Below, piece by piece: positions 36,004 through 45,329 of a DNA stretch of 64,000 nt. How positions within the stretch are numbered: position 1 is the first letter of the stretch; each line of letters starts with the position of its first letter. This DNA is from Mycobacterium sp. GA-1199. GTDB lineage: Bacteria > Actinomycetota > Actinomycetes > Mycobacteriales > Mycobacteriaceae. The stretch covers positions 1-64,000 of the forward strand of contig NZ_LQIX01000001.1 of NCBI RefSeq assembly GCF_001500045.1, given 5' to 3'. A program made the position numbers and the translations under genes. The notes beneath the pieces are model-generated. The model had not been told where the DNA came from. It did no database searches and worked only from the letters and a program-made list of their open reading frames with translations.

Positions 36004-37982
36004 GCGCTCTCCGCGCTAATATCTAATTGCATCATTTCCTCGCGAAGTTCAACCTCGACTGTCCAGAGACCATCCACTCCGTCTGGGCCCGTGCTGATCT
36101 CCGCAACTGAATAGCGTTCGCCTGCCGGATTGATCCAAGCCCGAACACTTGGCGCGACGTACCCTGCGGGCGCTTCGGATTCGACTTGGCCGCCGTCATT
36201 TGTAAGGATTTCGACTGTTGCGGACAACCGAACCCGGTTGCCCCGCGTCCGTAATTCAAAGGGATACCTGACGACTGGTACGCCATCTGGAGCGATTGTC
36301 GGCGATGGGTCGCCTCCGGATCGCGTCTGAGGGGGCCGTAGGGAGCGTGACATAGTTTCCGCGCTTGCGCCGGAACGTTCGTCTCCCGGATGATTTGGTG
36401 TGTCTGAACGCCTTTCACCGTCAACCCACGTTTCCTCGGCAGCTCTGTCGATATCGCGGCTTCCTGGCGCGCGGCGCCGCCTGCGCTTGGCTTGGGTCTT
36501 CTTCCCGGCAGCAGGGCGTCGTGCACCAGGTCCTTCGTGACCGGGCATGAGTGCGGCCAATGCGTCGGCGAATTCGCCGAGTGGAATACCGTCGGCTTCG
36601 TGGACACTCTTGAGCGAGGTGTCGTATCCAGCGGCACTCCGGCAGTGCGTCTGCACCCGTTCGAGTGCAATCTTGACGAATGATCGCCAACGGGGGTCGT
36701 GGACGAACCGGTAGATCCAATCGTCATGTGTTGGCGGCTCAGCAGCTTTGAACATCTCGTCAACATCAAGTGCGCATTTGAATACACCTGAGTAACCGAT
36801 TTTCCCGATCACGGGCGTTGCACCCGGCATGTAACGGACCACGAGCTCGGGCGTTCGCATCAGTGCGATGTGATGCACGGATACCGCAGTCATCCGAGCG
36901 CCTTGAGGAACTGGACGATCCGGCAAATCGACCGGTGCTATCGGACCCTTTTGTATAGTCAACCGTCCGAGCGTCTTTGCGGGCCGAAGTGCCTTGATAG
37001 GTTTGTCGATTACCAGTTCGTCCTCATCGCCAGGTTCGCGACGCATTACGTCCATTGCTTCGACGAACCCCCGCAGTCGCGGGTGGTGCCGTGGATTCGG
37101 AATACGAACAGATGCGTCGTTATCGACGACTGCGAATTCCATCGAGCGTCGAGCGCCCCCGGGCGTATCGATCATGCGAGGCCAGAAATTCCACGCCAAC
37201 GCTTCTGCGATGAAGTCCATGGTGGCGTCGATCCCGTCCGAACTCTGCACAGTGACGGCTGGTGCGACGACAACGACGGTGGTTCCCATCGATTCGGAGT
37301 CTTCCCGGTCGGGAAGTCCGAGTTCGCGAGCGATCTGTGCCGCATCCTCGCCGAGAAGCGGCTCGGGAACACCTTGGCTGATTCGTCCCCACCAGTGACG
37401 CCCAGTGTACGGGCGACCTTCGATCTCGAAGGTATCCCCGAGACCACACGCGAGTAGGCGTCGTTCAAGCTCACCGTGTCCCGTGTCGCAGAGGGTGTCA
37501 ACGATGATGGTCTGTGCCCGGCTAGCTATGTAGAACGCGGCTTTTCCATACCCGAATGAGCCTCCACCGAACTCCTTATCAGGTGGTTGTCCGATGTTTC
37601 GGAGAAAATCGACGAAGTCGCGCGGTTCCCCGTGACCGTCTGCCCGGGTGGGTCCTCCGAGGCCATGGGTTCCGAAGTCGGCAATGTACAAAGTTTGCAT
37701 GCCGTCTACGAGCTGCTCGCCGAGGCGAAGGCCCAGCGGCGGGTCAACCAGGATTCGTTCGCGCAACGTGCTGATCTGCGTCGGATCGAGAACTCGACGT
37801 CCGACCTCAATCCGAATCCCATTGACATCGGGCCGCTTTGCATCCCAGCAGTTCTGGATTGCTTCTCGGACTAGAACTTCCAACGGTTCTGTGTCGGGCC
37901 GACCCAGTTGGTTGAGCACTCCAACTGCAGCCAATCCACCCGTCGCGTTGTACGGTTCGGAATATCGTTCTAATCGAATCAT
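36000..37982 (-). CDS. paraMORC-like GHKL ATPase
   Basis: 660 residues. N-terminal ATPase motifs: LVREAIQNCWDAKRP with Glu40, Asn44 and Asp47, then DFGTHGLGGPT (G1, about 102-112), and FGGGSFGYGKAAFY (G2, about 138-151). This is a GHKL fold distinct from the MORC-like protein in the same operon and matches the paraMORC group described next to Z1 helicases. Residues 480-560 are a basic and Ser/Gly/Pro-rich linker, and the last 95 residues form a separate beta-rich domain. Overlaps with both neighbours are 4 bp. It probably works with Z1 and the PD-(D/E)XK protein. Confidence 0.83.
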   Translation of the reverse strand: MIRLERYSEPYNATGGLAAVGVLNQLGRPDTEPLEVLVREAIQNCWDAKRPDVNGIRIEVGRRVLDPTQISTLRERILVDPPLGLRLGEQLVDGMQTLYIADFGTHGLGGPTRADGHGEPRDFVDFLRNIGQPPDKEFGGGSFGYGKAAFYIASRAQTIIVDTLCDTGHGELERRLLACGLGDTFEIEGRPYTGRHWWGRISQGVPEPLLGEDAAQIARELGLPDREDSESMGTTVVVVAPAVTVQSSDGIDATMDFIAEALAWNFWPRMIDTPGGARRSMEFAVVDNDASVRIPNPRHHPRLRGFVEAMDVMRREPGDEDELVIDKPIKALRPAKTLGRLTIQKGPIAPVDLPDRPVPQGARMTAVSVHHIALMRTPELVVRYMPGATPVIGKIGYSGVFKCALDVDEMFKAAEPPTHDDWIYRFVHDPRWRSFVKIALERVQTHCRSAAGYDTSLKSVHEADGIPLGEFADALAALMPGHEGPGARRPAAGKKTQAKRRRRRAPGSRDIDRAAEETWVDGERRSDTPNHPGDERSGASAETMSRSLRPPQTRSGGDPSPTIAPDGVPVVRYPFELRTRGNRVRLSATVEILTNDGGQVESEAPAGYVAPSVRAWINPAGERYSVAEISTGPDGVDGLWTVEVELREEMMQLDISAESA

Positions 37983-38973
37983 TCCGTTGGACCAGATCCC
38001 ATCGCTTGAAGAAGCTCGCTGTATTCCGCCGCTGTTAGAGCGCGGTCGAGCAGGTTCTCCAGGTCGACGACGTAACTCAGGTCAAGAACTCCAGTCGGCC
38101 GCCTGCCTCCAACGAATGACTTGGGAATGATGCGCGGCATACGATCGTCAACCGGCAATGTGACTCGCTCGCGAACTTCATAGGTGGCCTCCGCAGTGGA
38201 CGCCAGATCGGCGGCGAGGAACTTGGAGTCAGCGAGAGCCTTGAATAGCTTATCCGCTGAAACACCCTTACCGAGTATGTGATTCACCAATGACGCGACC
38301 GAATGTCCACTACCTGGGACACGTTCGAGTCGCACGATATGCAGAAGTAGGCGTCCGCCATCCGGCGGCAGGAGCTGGTCCTCACCGTGAACGGTGATCC
38401 GGTAGCTGGTATGAGTTTTGGTCGTCTTGACCTCCATGGCGGTTGGGCCGTGCCTGAAGTCGTGCCGAGCGCCGAAAGGTCCTACCCACGAATTAAGTGC
38501 CGTTGCGCCGCCGGCATCGATCGCATCCATTAGCACAAGCAACTCACCAATAAGCGTTGCTATCTTCTCGTGGCTCGGAAGTCTCGGCGATGCAGTCAAG
38601 AACTGCCGCCACTCCAGCAGTACCGCATCCACCGCATGGCGGGGGCCCCGCCGTCGCGTTCGAATTTTTCAATGACCCCGACGATGAAGTAGTCGAACAC
38701 TTCGGCAAGCGAGGGTAAGAGGCAGACAACATCGATCAAGTCTCTATGAACGCCATTGATGAGCAGCTCTCGCGGTGATACCGCAAGAGTAGCGATGTCG
38801 GTTGTCGGTACCGTGTCGTTTTTTCGCGCTAAGAGCACATGCTGACGTGATTGCTCATCGAGCCCGACGAATACCCCCTCGGCCGAGGGGATTTGCAATA
38901 CAGACAAATCTGTTCCTGACGGACGCTTTTGGGAACGAAGCGCTGTGAACGCGAGCCTGACATCGTCGATCAC
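37979..38973 (-). pseudogene. PD-(D/E)XK family protein (DUF4420-type), frameshifted
   Basis: The ATG at 38973 opens a frame that reads to about 38650 (...VGVIEKFERDGGAP) and then leaves the family sequence. Adding one C to the C-run in GGGGCCCCC restores AVDAVLLEWRQFLTASPRLP, which continues to the stop at 37979. The second part contains HDFRHGPTAMEVKTTKTH, a PD-(D/E)XK-like site with E-V-K, as in DUF4420 proteins of Z1 operons. The break is in a homopolymer and may be a sequencing error or phase-variation-prone site. Starts and stops at both ends overlap neighbours by 4 bp, so the operon structure is otherwise perfect. Confidence 0.8.
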
Positions 38974-41627
38974 TCGGCCTCCCGGATCTCGGGCTCTTCC
39001 GGAACGTCGTTCTCGTCCGGAGCTTCAACCTCGACCCCGGACATCGCAGCAACGTCTGCGGTTACATATTCCACATCTGCTCTTGATGAACCGCTTTCCG
39101 GAAAGACTATTCCGACGCCGAGTGCATGCTCAACGGCGCCCAACGCGGCGCGCGTGCTAGCTGATCCTCGGACTGGCTTGCTGTCTTTCGAAACGGGGTA
39201 CAGCAGCAGAAGTCCGGAGCCGTCACCATAGCCGCCGGTCGGTCCACCGGGGGCGTTGCGCAACTGCACTAAGCGGGCATTAGACGTCTTCTCCGTCAAC
39301 TCACCTTCGGGCAATTCAAGATCGATAACTCGATCATTTCGGCTCATGAGTGCCTTGATGTCTGCGTACGTCTGCCCGCCTACCACGTCAAGTCGGGCAC
39401 GATTGATGCAGCCGACCTTGGCGGACAGCCCAAGATCTAACTCACCGAGGTAGTCCGACTCGCTACTGCGTCCCATTACAGCGATGTTGAACTTCAGCAA
39501 CTCGCCCTCGTCTCGGCGGCTGAGTATGTACCTGCTGATGAGCTCACCATCAAGATCCCGGCTGTTTTCGTGGAAGTTGTACGCCGATAAGAAGCTGATG
39601 ATGTGCTGGCTGTCGACGCCACGGATAATGGATAATCCACCTTTGGCATGACGCTCGGCTCCGTCGACTGATCGCAGGAGCGCCCGCGCGGCGTCTATAT
39701 TGCTCGAAAGCCATTCCTTGTCTTTATGATTGAACAAGATGGTTTGTAGTCGCCGGCCGGCGTACGAAACTTGGGCTCGTTGCGCGTGCTGCATTTTTGC
39801 CGCGGCTGTAATCGCCAGTTTGGGATGCGTACGGATCCGGACCCCAAACTGCTCCGGCGTCAGGTGTTCGACTTCGAGGCGCTCAATGTCGTATCTGATC
39901 TCCTGCTCCACGGTCGCGAGATGGTGGAACCACTCGCGCATCTCGTCGGTCATCCATATGCGAGTCAAGTCTGCGTAGCCGTTTCGGTAGCCAAACCATC
40001 TACCCATCTGCAGCAATGTGTCATAGGCGGATGCGGTTCTAACGAAGAAGGAAACGGCCAATCCTTCGAGGGTCAATCCACGGGAAAGTGTGTTGCCCCC
40101 GACAGCCACGATGATTCGTGGATTCGCGTCGTCGAAGTTCAAACGTTCGAGACTGCGGGAGTTATCGGTGATGACTTCTGTGGCTTCGGCGACAGCTGGT
40201 AACTCGTCTCGAATATCGATCCACTCGACGGGCTCAACCCCGAATGCATCCGCGCGGACTTGTGCACACTCGTCCAGCCACTGTTCCTCCAAAGTGGCCA
40301 ATAGTTCTGAGTCGTGACGCGCTAGTCGTGTCGATAACGACTTAAGGTGAGCCTTAATCTGTTCGGCAGTGCGTTCGTGTACATCGATATGCTGTGAGGA
40401 ATGCACGAGGGCAGTTGCGTGTAGGTTACCCTTGCGGCGTATACGCCTAGCGGCGGTGCTCATCAGAAAGTACCTGAGGGCTGAGTTCAAGCTCTCCGTG
40501 ATCTGGGGCTCGAAGAGGTGGCGTTTGGCAGCGCCTTTCGGCCGGAGGTCGTCGATCTCATCGTCAGGTACCGATCGCACGAAATTGTGGCCGTCGTCGC
40601 CGACATCGGTGTCGTCGAAGTTTAGAGGCTCCCTCCCGAAGATAGCCTCTGGTCCTATGTAAACCGTTGGCCGCGGAAGGTCGACGATGAAGTCCCGTGG
40701 ATATAGATCGGCATACTCCTTCGGATCAATTAACACATTGGCAAATGGAGTTGCGGTGTATCCGACGTAGGCCGATTTCGGCACACCGTTCACGATCGCG
40801 CGAATTAGGCCGTTGATGCGCGTCGGCTGACGATCCGCCTTCGCAGTATTGACGGTGGCCTGATCTGCCTCGTCATCGATTATCAGGACGGGGCATCCTG
40901 CGAGCACCTCCGATCTTGCAGCGAAAAGCCAATTCTTCAGAGCTCGAAGGCGTGGTCCATTCTTTTTTACGACGGCCAAGACGCGTTGATCACGCGTCGA
41001 CAGCAGGGCATCGACGTTGTCGGTCGGCCGGAAGTCTTGTTCGTTGGTCAGTCGGTGCCACTTTTCTGGCAGGGGCTCCCAAAGTTGTTCGTTCAGGCGG
41101 TCCTGGGTCTGCTGGCGAAGCGCGTCGTGAATACCCGAGAGCACGATGAACATCCTGTAACCAGCATCCGCGGCTTTCGCGATGACCGCAGTGAAGTTCG
41201 TCGTCTTGCCGCTCTGAACGTAGCCGAGGACCAACCCCCGGCACTGGTACTCACCCTCACCCGCAGGATTGGGAAGGTTTGCTACAACCTTCGTAGAGGA
41301 CTGGTTGAGATCATGGATCATATCGTCGCTCCACCCCTCACTGCGGAGAATTTCCACCAGCGCGGACCAGTTTCGGTCCTCTTCCCGTGGACCCGGGTAC
41401 CACGACTCGATGTTGCCGGCTACGACGCTTGTTGGCGTCTGAGCTTGTTGTATCTGCTCGTTTAACTCGCGGATCCTACCGGCTGCCACCTGAACTCTTG
41501 CGGGATCTACGAGCTGAGAGAGTTCGGTGACTGCTTCATCCAGCGTTGATGGTTGTCCGTCTCGCATGATCCGGGCGAGCTGGCGTACTACTGGGTCTTC
41601 GGCCGTCAGCTGGTCAAGGTCGGTCAC
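38970..41627 (-). CDS. Z1-domain superfamily 2 ATPase/helicase-like
   Basis: 885 residues. Walker A GYVQSGKTTN with Lys141, Walker B LIIDDEADQA at 249-258, a motif-III-like VGYTATPFAN near 290, and a C-terminal RecA-like half with TLSRGLTLEGL and LLQMGRWFGYRNGY. This is the Z1 (PF10593) plan found in restriction-like operons with GHKL ATPases, DUF4420 and DNA methylases. It likely translocates on or remodels DNA to trigger cutting. The acidic tail (last 60 residues) is unusual. The start follows the small gene ending at 41744 by about 115 bp. Confidence 0.9.
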   Translation of the reverse strand: MTDLDQLTAEDPVVRQLARIMRDGQPSTLDEAVTELSQLVDPARVQVAAGRIRELNEQIQQAQTPTSVVAGNIESWYPGPREEDRNWSALVEILRSEGWSDDMIHDLNQSSTKVVANLPNPAGEGEYQCRGLVLGYVQSGKTTNFTAVIAKAADAGYRMFIVLSGIHDALRQQTQDRLNEQLWEPLPEKWHRLTNEQDFRPTDNVDALLSTRDQRVLAVVKKNGPRLRALKNWLFAARSEVLAGCPVLIIDDEADQATVNTAKADRQPTRINGLIRAIVNGVPKSAYVGYTATPFANVLIDPKEYADLYPRDFIVDLPRPTVYIGPEAIFGREPLNFDDTDVGDDGHNFVRSVPDDEIDDLRPKGAAKRHLFEPQITESLNSALRYFLMSTAARRIRRKGNLHATALVHSSQHIDVHERTAEQIKAHLKSLSTRLARHDSELLATLEEQWLDECAQVRADAFGVEPVEWIDIRDELPAVAEATEVITDNSRSLERLNFDDANPRIIVAVGGNTLSRGLTLEGLAVSFFVRTASAYDTLLQMGRWFGYRNGYADLTRIWMTDEMREWFHHLATVEQEIRYDIERLEVEHLTPEQFGVRIRTHPKLAITAAAKMQHAQRAQVSYAGRRLQTILFNHKDKEWLSSNIDAARALLRSVDGAERHAKGGLSIIRGVDSQHIISFLSAYNFHENSRDLDGELISRYILSRRDEGELLKFNIAVMGRSSESDYLGELDLGLSAKVGCINRARLDVVGGQTYADIKALMSRNDRVIDLELPEGELTEKTSNARLVQLRNAPGGPTGGYGDGSGLLLLYPVSKDSKPVRGSASTRAALGAVEHALGVGIVFPESGSSRADVEYVTADVAAMSGVEVEAPDENDVPEEPEIREAE

Positions 41628-41743
41628 AAGATCGCACTCCTATAGTCAGCTGCGCGGAAGGACAACCGCTCTCGAAGCGGGCTGAGGTTCGCCTGTATGT
41701 CCGCAGGTCATCGCATGGTCCGACTCGCAACGCGATTAACAAT

Positions 41744-41968
41744 TCAATCGAGAGCAGGAAAGACCTCTTTGATGATTGTGAGGAGATCTTTCGCGCGCTC
41801 CATATCCAGCTGGATGACTTGGCTGGTTGTGCCGTCGGATGCATACGTTTCCAGCTGGAGGATTCTCGTCTGATCGTTGGATCGGTCGTACGTCCAACCG
41901 CACTCCACCCGCGTCCTGAAATGAACCATCCGGTCGTTCCTGTAACGGAAGCTAGTGATCAGCGCCAT
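41744..41968 (-). CDS. Small protein at the head of the Z1 operon
   Basis: 74 residues, alternating strands (FRYRNDRMVHFRTRVECGWTY) and ending in an amphipathic helix (MERAKDLLTIIKEVF). The pattern R-N-D-R-x-V-x-F and ILQLETY is one I have seen in short proteins next to defence loci, but no function is known. It is in the right strand and place to be the first gene of the eight-gene operon. A PC4/single-strand-binding-like fold is only a guess. Confidence 0.62.
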   Translation of the reverse strand: MALITSFRYRNDRMVHFRTRVECGWTYDRSNDQTRILQLETYASDGTTSQVIQLDMERAKDLLTIIKEVFPALD

Positions 41969-42273
41969 CGGTCCCTATGCAGCACTTTCCATAGATGTGG
42001 GAGTTGTTTGCTCGATGTTAACGGTGCTCGAGAGCGTGCGTGGCAAACTCGGGTAAACGAGCCGTGTCCGTGCCTGTACGTCGCGTTCCCTCAATGTCAG
42101 TTTGCTTGGTGATAAGCGGCTTGCTCAGTCAGGTAGAGACGGATGGTGCTCGCTGCCGGGATCTGTGATCAAGGACGCCCGCCGCATGTTTGACTAAGTC
42201 GACAGAGCGCAGTCACGCCGTGCTGATCTCGCAACAATGCGAGCGAATCGAGTCCTACATGAAGGAGCTTCAG
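41969..42273. other. Intergenic region between the Z1 operon and the serine hydrolase
   Basis: 305 bp between two divergent genes, so it should contain the promoter of the defence operon. No recognisable gene or repeat. A Shine-Dalgarno GAAGGAG at 42261-42267 belongs to the hydrolase gene. Confidence 0.5.
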
Positions 42274-43425
42274 ATGGGGTTCGAGCGAATCGATGACCTA
42301 GTGAACGGGGTGACGGCCGACGGCTCACTCCACGGGGTCGCCGCCACCGTGGTCGGCCGCGACGGCGTCCTCTACGAAGGCGTGGCCGGTGATGCCAAGG
42401 GCGACAGCATGTTCCGCAACGCATCCATGACCAAGGCCGTCGCCACGACCGCCGCGCTGCAGCTCGTCGAACAGGGACGCATCGACCTCGACGCGCCCGT
42501 CGCCTCGATCGTGCCGGAATTCGGTGACCTCCAAGTGCTCGATGGCTTCGAGGGCGGCGAGCCGGTCCTGCGTGCACCCAAGGCGCAGGCGACCGTCCGC
42601 CAGGTGATGAACCACACGGCCGGCTGCGGCTACCACTTCATGAACCAGAAGCTCTTCACCTTCTGCACCGAGCGAGGCTTTCCCACTCCGCTCGACGGAC
42701 TCAAGCAGGGCATCCACGCGCCGCTGGTCAATGATCCCGGCACGGTCTGGGAGTACGGCGTCAGCACCGACTGGCTCGGCGTGGTCGTCGAGGCCGTGAG
42801 CGGACAGACGCTCGCCGACTACCTCGCCGAGCACGTCTACGAACCACTCGGGATGACCGACTCGACATTCGCCCCGAGCGACGAGCAGCGTGCTCGCTTG
42901 CTGCCCATCCGCTTTCGGGCGCCGGACGGCAGCCTCGTACCGACCGACCTCGACCTGCCCGCCAACCCCGAGTGGGACGCCGCCGGCCACGGCTCCTACG
43001 GCACGATCGCCGACTACGGACGATTCGTACGCGCCTGGCTCAACGGCGGCGAACTCGACGGAACGCGCATCCTCAAACAGGAGACCGTGGAACTCGCCCT
43101 GCGCGACCATCTCGACGGCGCACCACTACCGAAGAAGATGGAACCGACCGTCCCCGAGCTGGCCAACCCGGTCGAGCTGCTCGACGTGCCGCAGGGATGG
43201 GGCCTCGGCTTTCACCTTTACCTGACGGATCTACCCGGGATGCGCAGCGCGGGCTCGGCCGACTGGTCAGGACTGTTCAACAGCTTCTTCTGGATCGACC
43301 GCAAGGCGGGGATCGGCGCCGTCATCGCCACGCAGTTGCTGCCGTTCTTCGACGCCAAGATGGTCGAGACCATCCTCAAGTTCGAAGCCGCCGTCTACGC
43401 GGAGCTCGGTGCGGCGGTGTCCTGA
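42274..43425 (+). CDS. Class C beta-lactamase/esterase-like serine hydrolase
   Basis: 383 residues. The ATG at 42274 is chosen because GAAGGAG lies 6 bp upstream; the frame is open further but without a site. Catalytic SxxK is SMTK in FRNASMTKAVATTAAL, the Tyr is in the YGVSTDWLG stretch (YxS), and HGSYGT carries the third motif region, as in the LipL/EstB-like esterases. It has no signal peptide, so it is probably cytoplasmic. Beta-lactam or ester substrate unresolved. It looks like chromosomal backbone just outside the defence locus. Confidence 0.88.
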   Translation: MGFERIDDLVNGVTADGSLHGVAATVVGRDGVLYEGVAGDAKGDSMFRNASMTKAVATTAALQLVEQGRIDLDAPVASIVPEFGDLQVLDGFEGGEPVLRAPKAQATVRQVMNHTAGCGYHFMNQKLFTFCTERGFPTPLDGLKQGIHAPLVNDPGTVWEYGVSTDWLGVVVEAVSGQTLADYLAEHVYEPLGMTDSTFAPSDEQRARLLPIRFRAPDGSLVPTDLDLPANPEWDAAGHGSYGTIADYGRFVRAWLNGGELDGTRILKQETVELALRDHLDGAPLPKKMEPTVPELANPVELLDVPQGWGLGFHLYLTDLPGMRSAGSADWSGLFNSFFWIDRKAGIGAVIATQLLPFFDAKMVETILKFEAAVYAELGAAVS

Positions 43426-43652
43426 CGCCGTCATAGACCTGTCCCGCACTCGCAGGCGTTGTACAGGCGGGTGTCGGCGACGCGCGTGTTCTCATATCTT
43501 TCCCGCGGCGTCTTCCCATTCCTCGGGGCGGGACTTCGCAACTTCGTCGCGGGCGCACGGAATTGTCGGCAGGTCCCGATACCGTCGAATCAACTTCGAA
43601 GACGCCCCGCCTCAGCCCGGCCCGGTGTCTCGCCTGCCGAGGGGAGCTGGCC

Positions 43653-44378
43653 TTGATTCGACCCAACAACGCGACCGCACCACCGGTCATCGTGCTCGGC
43701 GACGACGAAACCGTCCGCCGCTGTGAACAATTGACGGCCCGCGCCGAGCCGGGCTCAGCCACGATCGCGGCGATGTTTGCTTTCGCCTCAGGCGCGCCCG
43801 CCTCGCACGACCACTTGACCGAGGTCGAAGCCGTCGTCGCAGCGGTAGCCCGGGCGATCGCGACCCGGCTGCCGATATGGATGCCTGATCCGCTGGCGGA
43901 CCTCGGACGCGAGCAGCATTACCGTCGGTTGAGCCTAGTGCTGCAACGGCACGGACTCGACCTGCTGGTGGGCCACGATTTCTGGCCCGTCCCAGACGCG
44001 GGTGGCATAAACGAAATCGACCACGCGTTGCGGTGCGAGGTGCAGGCCGTCGATGCTCTCGATCGGGCGGCGCTGGCCGCGGCAGGGGTGGACAGCCTCG
44101 AGAGGGTCGTCGCGCAGGCTGCGACTGCCATGCCAGTGGGCCCGCACGAAAATGATTGGCCACCAACACTTCCCCAGGCCGGGTTGCCATGGCCCGAGCG
44201 CCGCCAGGCTCTCCTCGGCTATGTGTGTTGGCTGGTAGAGGGGTGCGGAGTGACTCGCGCAGCGGCCGCGCGGGTGCTGAATTCGTCGGGTCAACGCGCT
44301 CCTGACGGGCGCGCTTGGCAGTCAAGAAGCGTGACGGCGTTGCTCGACAGCCGTTACGGCTGGGAAGCGACCGCATGA
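43653..44378 (+). CDS. Hypothetical protein with C-terminal HTH-like segment
   Basis: 241 residues from a TTG at 43653, preceded by GAGGGGAG with 6 bp spacing; the frame opens earlier at 43563, but that extension is unlike coding sequence. The body is Ala-rich helical. The end (GCGVTRAAAARVLNSSG...AWQSRSVTALLDSRYGW) reads like a helix-turn-helix and the L-N-x-x-G...W-x-x-x-x-V-x-x-L-L pattern found in recombinase tails. I do not recognise the family as a whole. Confidence 0.6.
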   Translation: MIRPNNATAPPVIVLGDDETVRRCEQLTARAEPGSATIAAMFAFASGAPASHDHLTEVEAVVAAVARAIATRLPIWMPDPLADLGREQHYRRLSLVLQRHGLDLLVGHDFWPVPDAGGINEIDHALRCEVQAVDALDRAALAAAGVDSLERVVAQAATAMPVGPHENDWPPTLPQAGLPWPERRQALLGYVCWLVEGCGVTRAAAARVLNSSGQRAPDGRAWQSRSVTALLDSRYGWEATA

Positions 44379-44423
44379 CCACCGTGGAGTACCTATCGGC
44401 GTCTTACTCGGTCGGCCATCTAT

Positions 44424-44451
44424 GTGCTACATAAGTGCTACGCTCGTAGCA
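44424..44451. promoter_or_regulatory. Candidate VapB operator with direct and inverted repeats
   Basis: GTGCTAC occurs at 44424-44430 and again at 44435-44441, one helical turn apart, and TGCTAC at 44436-44441 pairs with GTAGCA at 44446-44451 as an inverted repeat. The right arm runs into the antitoxin ATG. Such arrangements are typical of autoregulatory toxin-antitoxin operators. Confidence 0.6.
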
Positions 44452-44708
44452 TGTCCACGGTGGCCTCCCGCGAACTGCGAAACGACACGGCCGGCGTGCT
44501 TCGTCGCGTTCAAGCAGGCGAAGAGGTGACGATCACGGTGAATGGACGAGCCGTCGCGGTGATCGCCGCGGTCGAGCCGAAACGTCGGCGGTGGGTCTCG
44601 AAGGCAGAATTGGTCAAGCGGCTCCAAACCAGCCAGGCGGACCCCGGCTTGCGTGATGACCTCGCGATGCTCGCCGGTGAAACCACCGACGACCTCGACG
44701 AGTTGTGA
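44451..44708 (+). CDS. Phd/YefM-type antitoxin (VapB)
   Basis: 85 residues from the ATG at 44451 (MSTVASRELRNDTAG); the frame runs upstream but that would read through the operator. The N-terminal part has the Phd fold pattern VASRELRNDTAGVLRRVQAGEEVTITVNGRAVAVIAAV for DNA binding and the C-terminus is acidic for toxin binding. It overlaps the toxin start by 4 bp (GTGA). It neutralises and with VapC represses its own operon. Confidence 0.93.
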   Translation: MSTVASRELRNDTAGVLRRVQAGEEVTITVNGRAVAVIAAVEPKRRRWVSKAELVKRLQTSQADPGLRDDLAMLAGETTDDLDEL

Positions 44709-45115
44709 CGACCGATCGGCCCGTGGCCGGCATCCTCGACACCTCGGTCTTCATCGCCGACGAGAACGGGCGGCAACTGGAGACGTCACTGATTCCGGAG
44801 CAGCTGGCCACGACGGTGGTGACTCTCGCCGAACTGAATGCAGGTGTCCTCGCGGCGCGGACCTCGGAGATCCGGGCGCGTCGCCTTCGCACGTTGGATG
44901 CGGTCGCAGATATGACCGCGTTTCCGGTCGACGAAGAGGCGGCTCGACTTTGGGCGCTGCTACGCGTCCACGTGGCCGAGGCGGGCCGACGGGTCCGGAT
45001 CAATGACCTATGGATCGCTGCAATCGCGGCCGCCAGGCAGCTGCCGGTAGTCACGCAAGACGAGGACTTCGATGTCCTAGAGGGTATTGCGGGTCTGACG
45101 ATAGTCCATGTCTGA
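44705..45115 (+). CDS. PIN-domain toxin (VapC)
   Basis: 136 residues, starting at a GTG that overlaps the antitoxin stop. Acidic PIN residues are seen in GILDTSVFIADE (Asp12), in TLAELNAG (the central Glu), in INDLWIAAIA (Asp) and in TQDEDFD (Asp). PIN toxins are Mg2+-dependent ribonucleases that in mycobacteria cut tRNA or rRNA. The target of this one is unknown. Confidence 0.93.
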   Translation: MTTDRPVAGILDTSVFIADENGRQLETSLIPEQLATTVVTLAELNAGVLAARTSEIRARRLRTLDAVADMTAFPVDEEAARLWALLRVHVAEAGRRVRINDLWIAAIAAARQLPVVTQDEDFDVLEGIAGLTIVHV

Positions 45116-45329
45116 CAACGACTCTGGGTGACGGCCCGAGCTGGTCGGCCCGCACTGCGAGGCGCGCCGCTGAGGCGGCTGACGTTGAGACGCTTAAGGG
45201 GCCGGCCCATTGATGAGTTCGTCGCGGTAGGGGAGCCGCAAGTGATACCGCACCATCTCGCAACCATCTCACCCGCGGTAGTTATCGCGGCCGCGGATTA
45301 GGTCAGCGCGGCCTCCGGAGCAGGAGACG

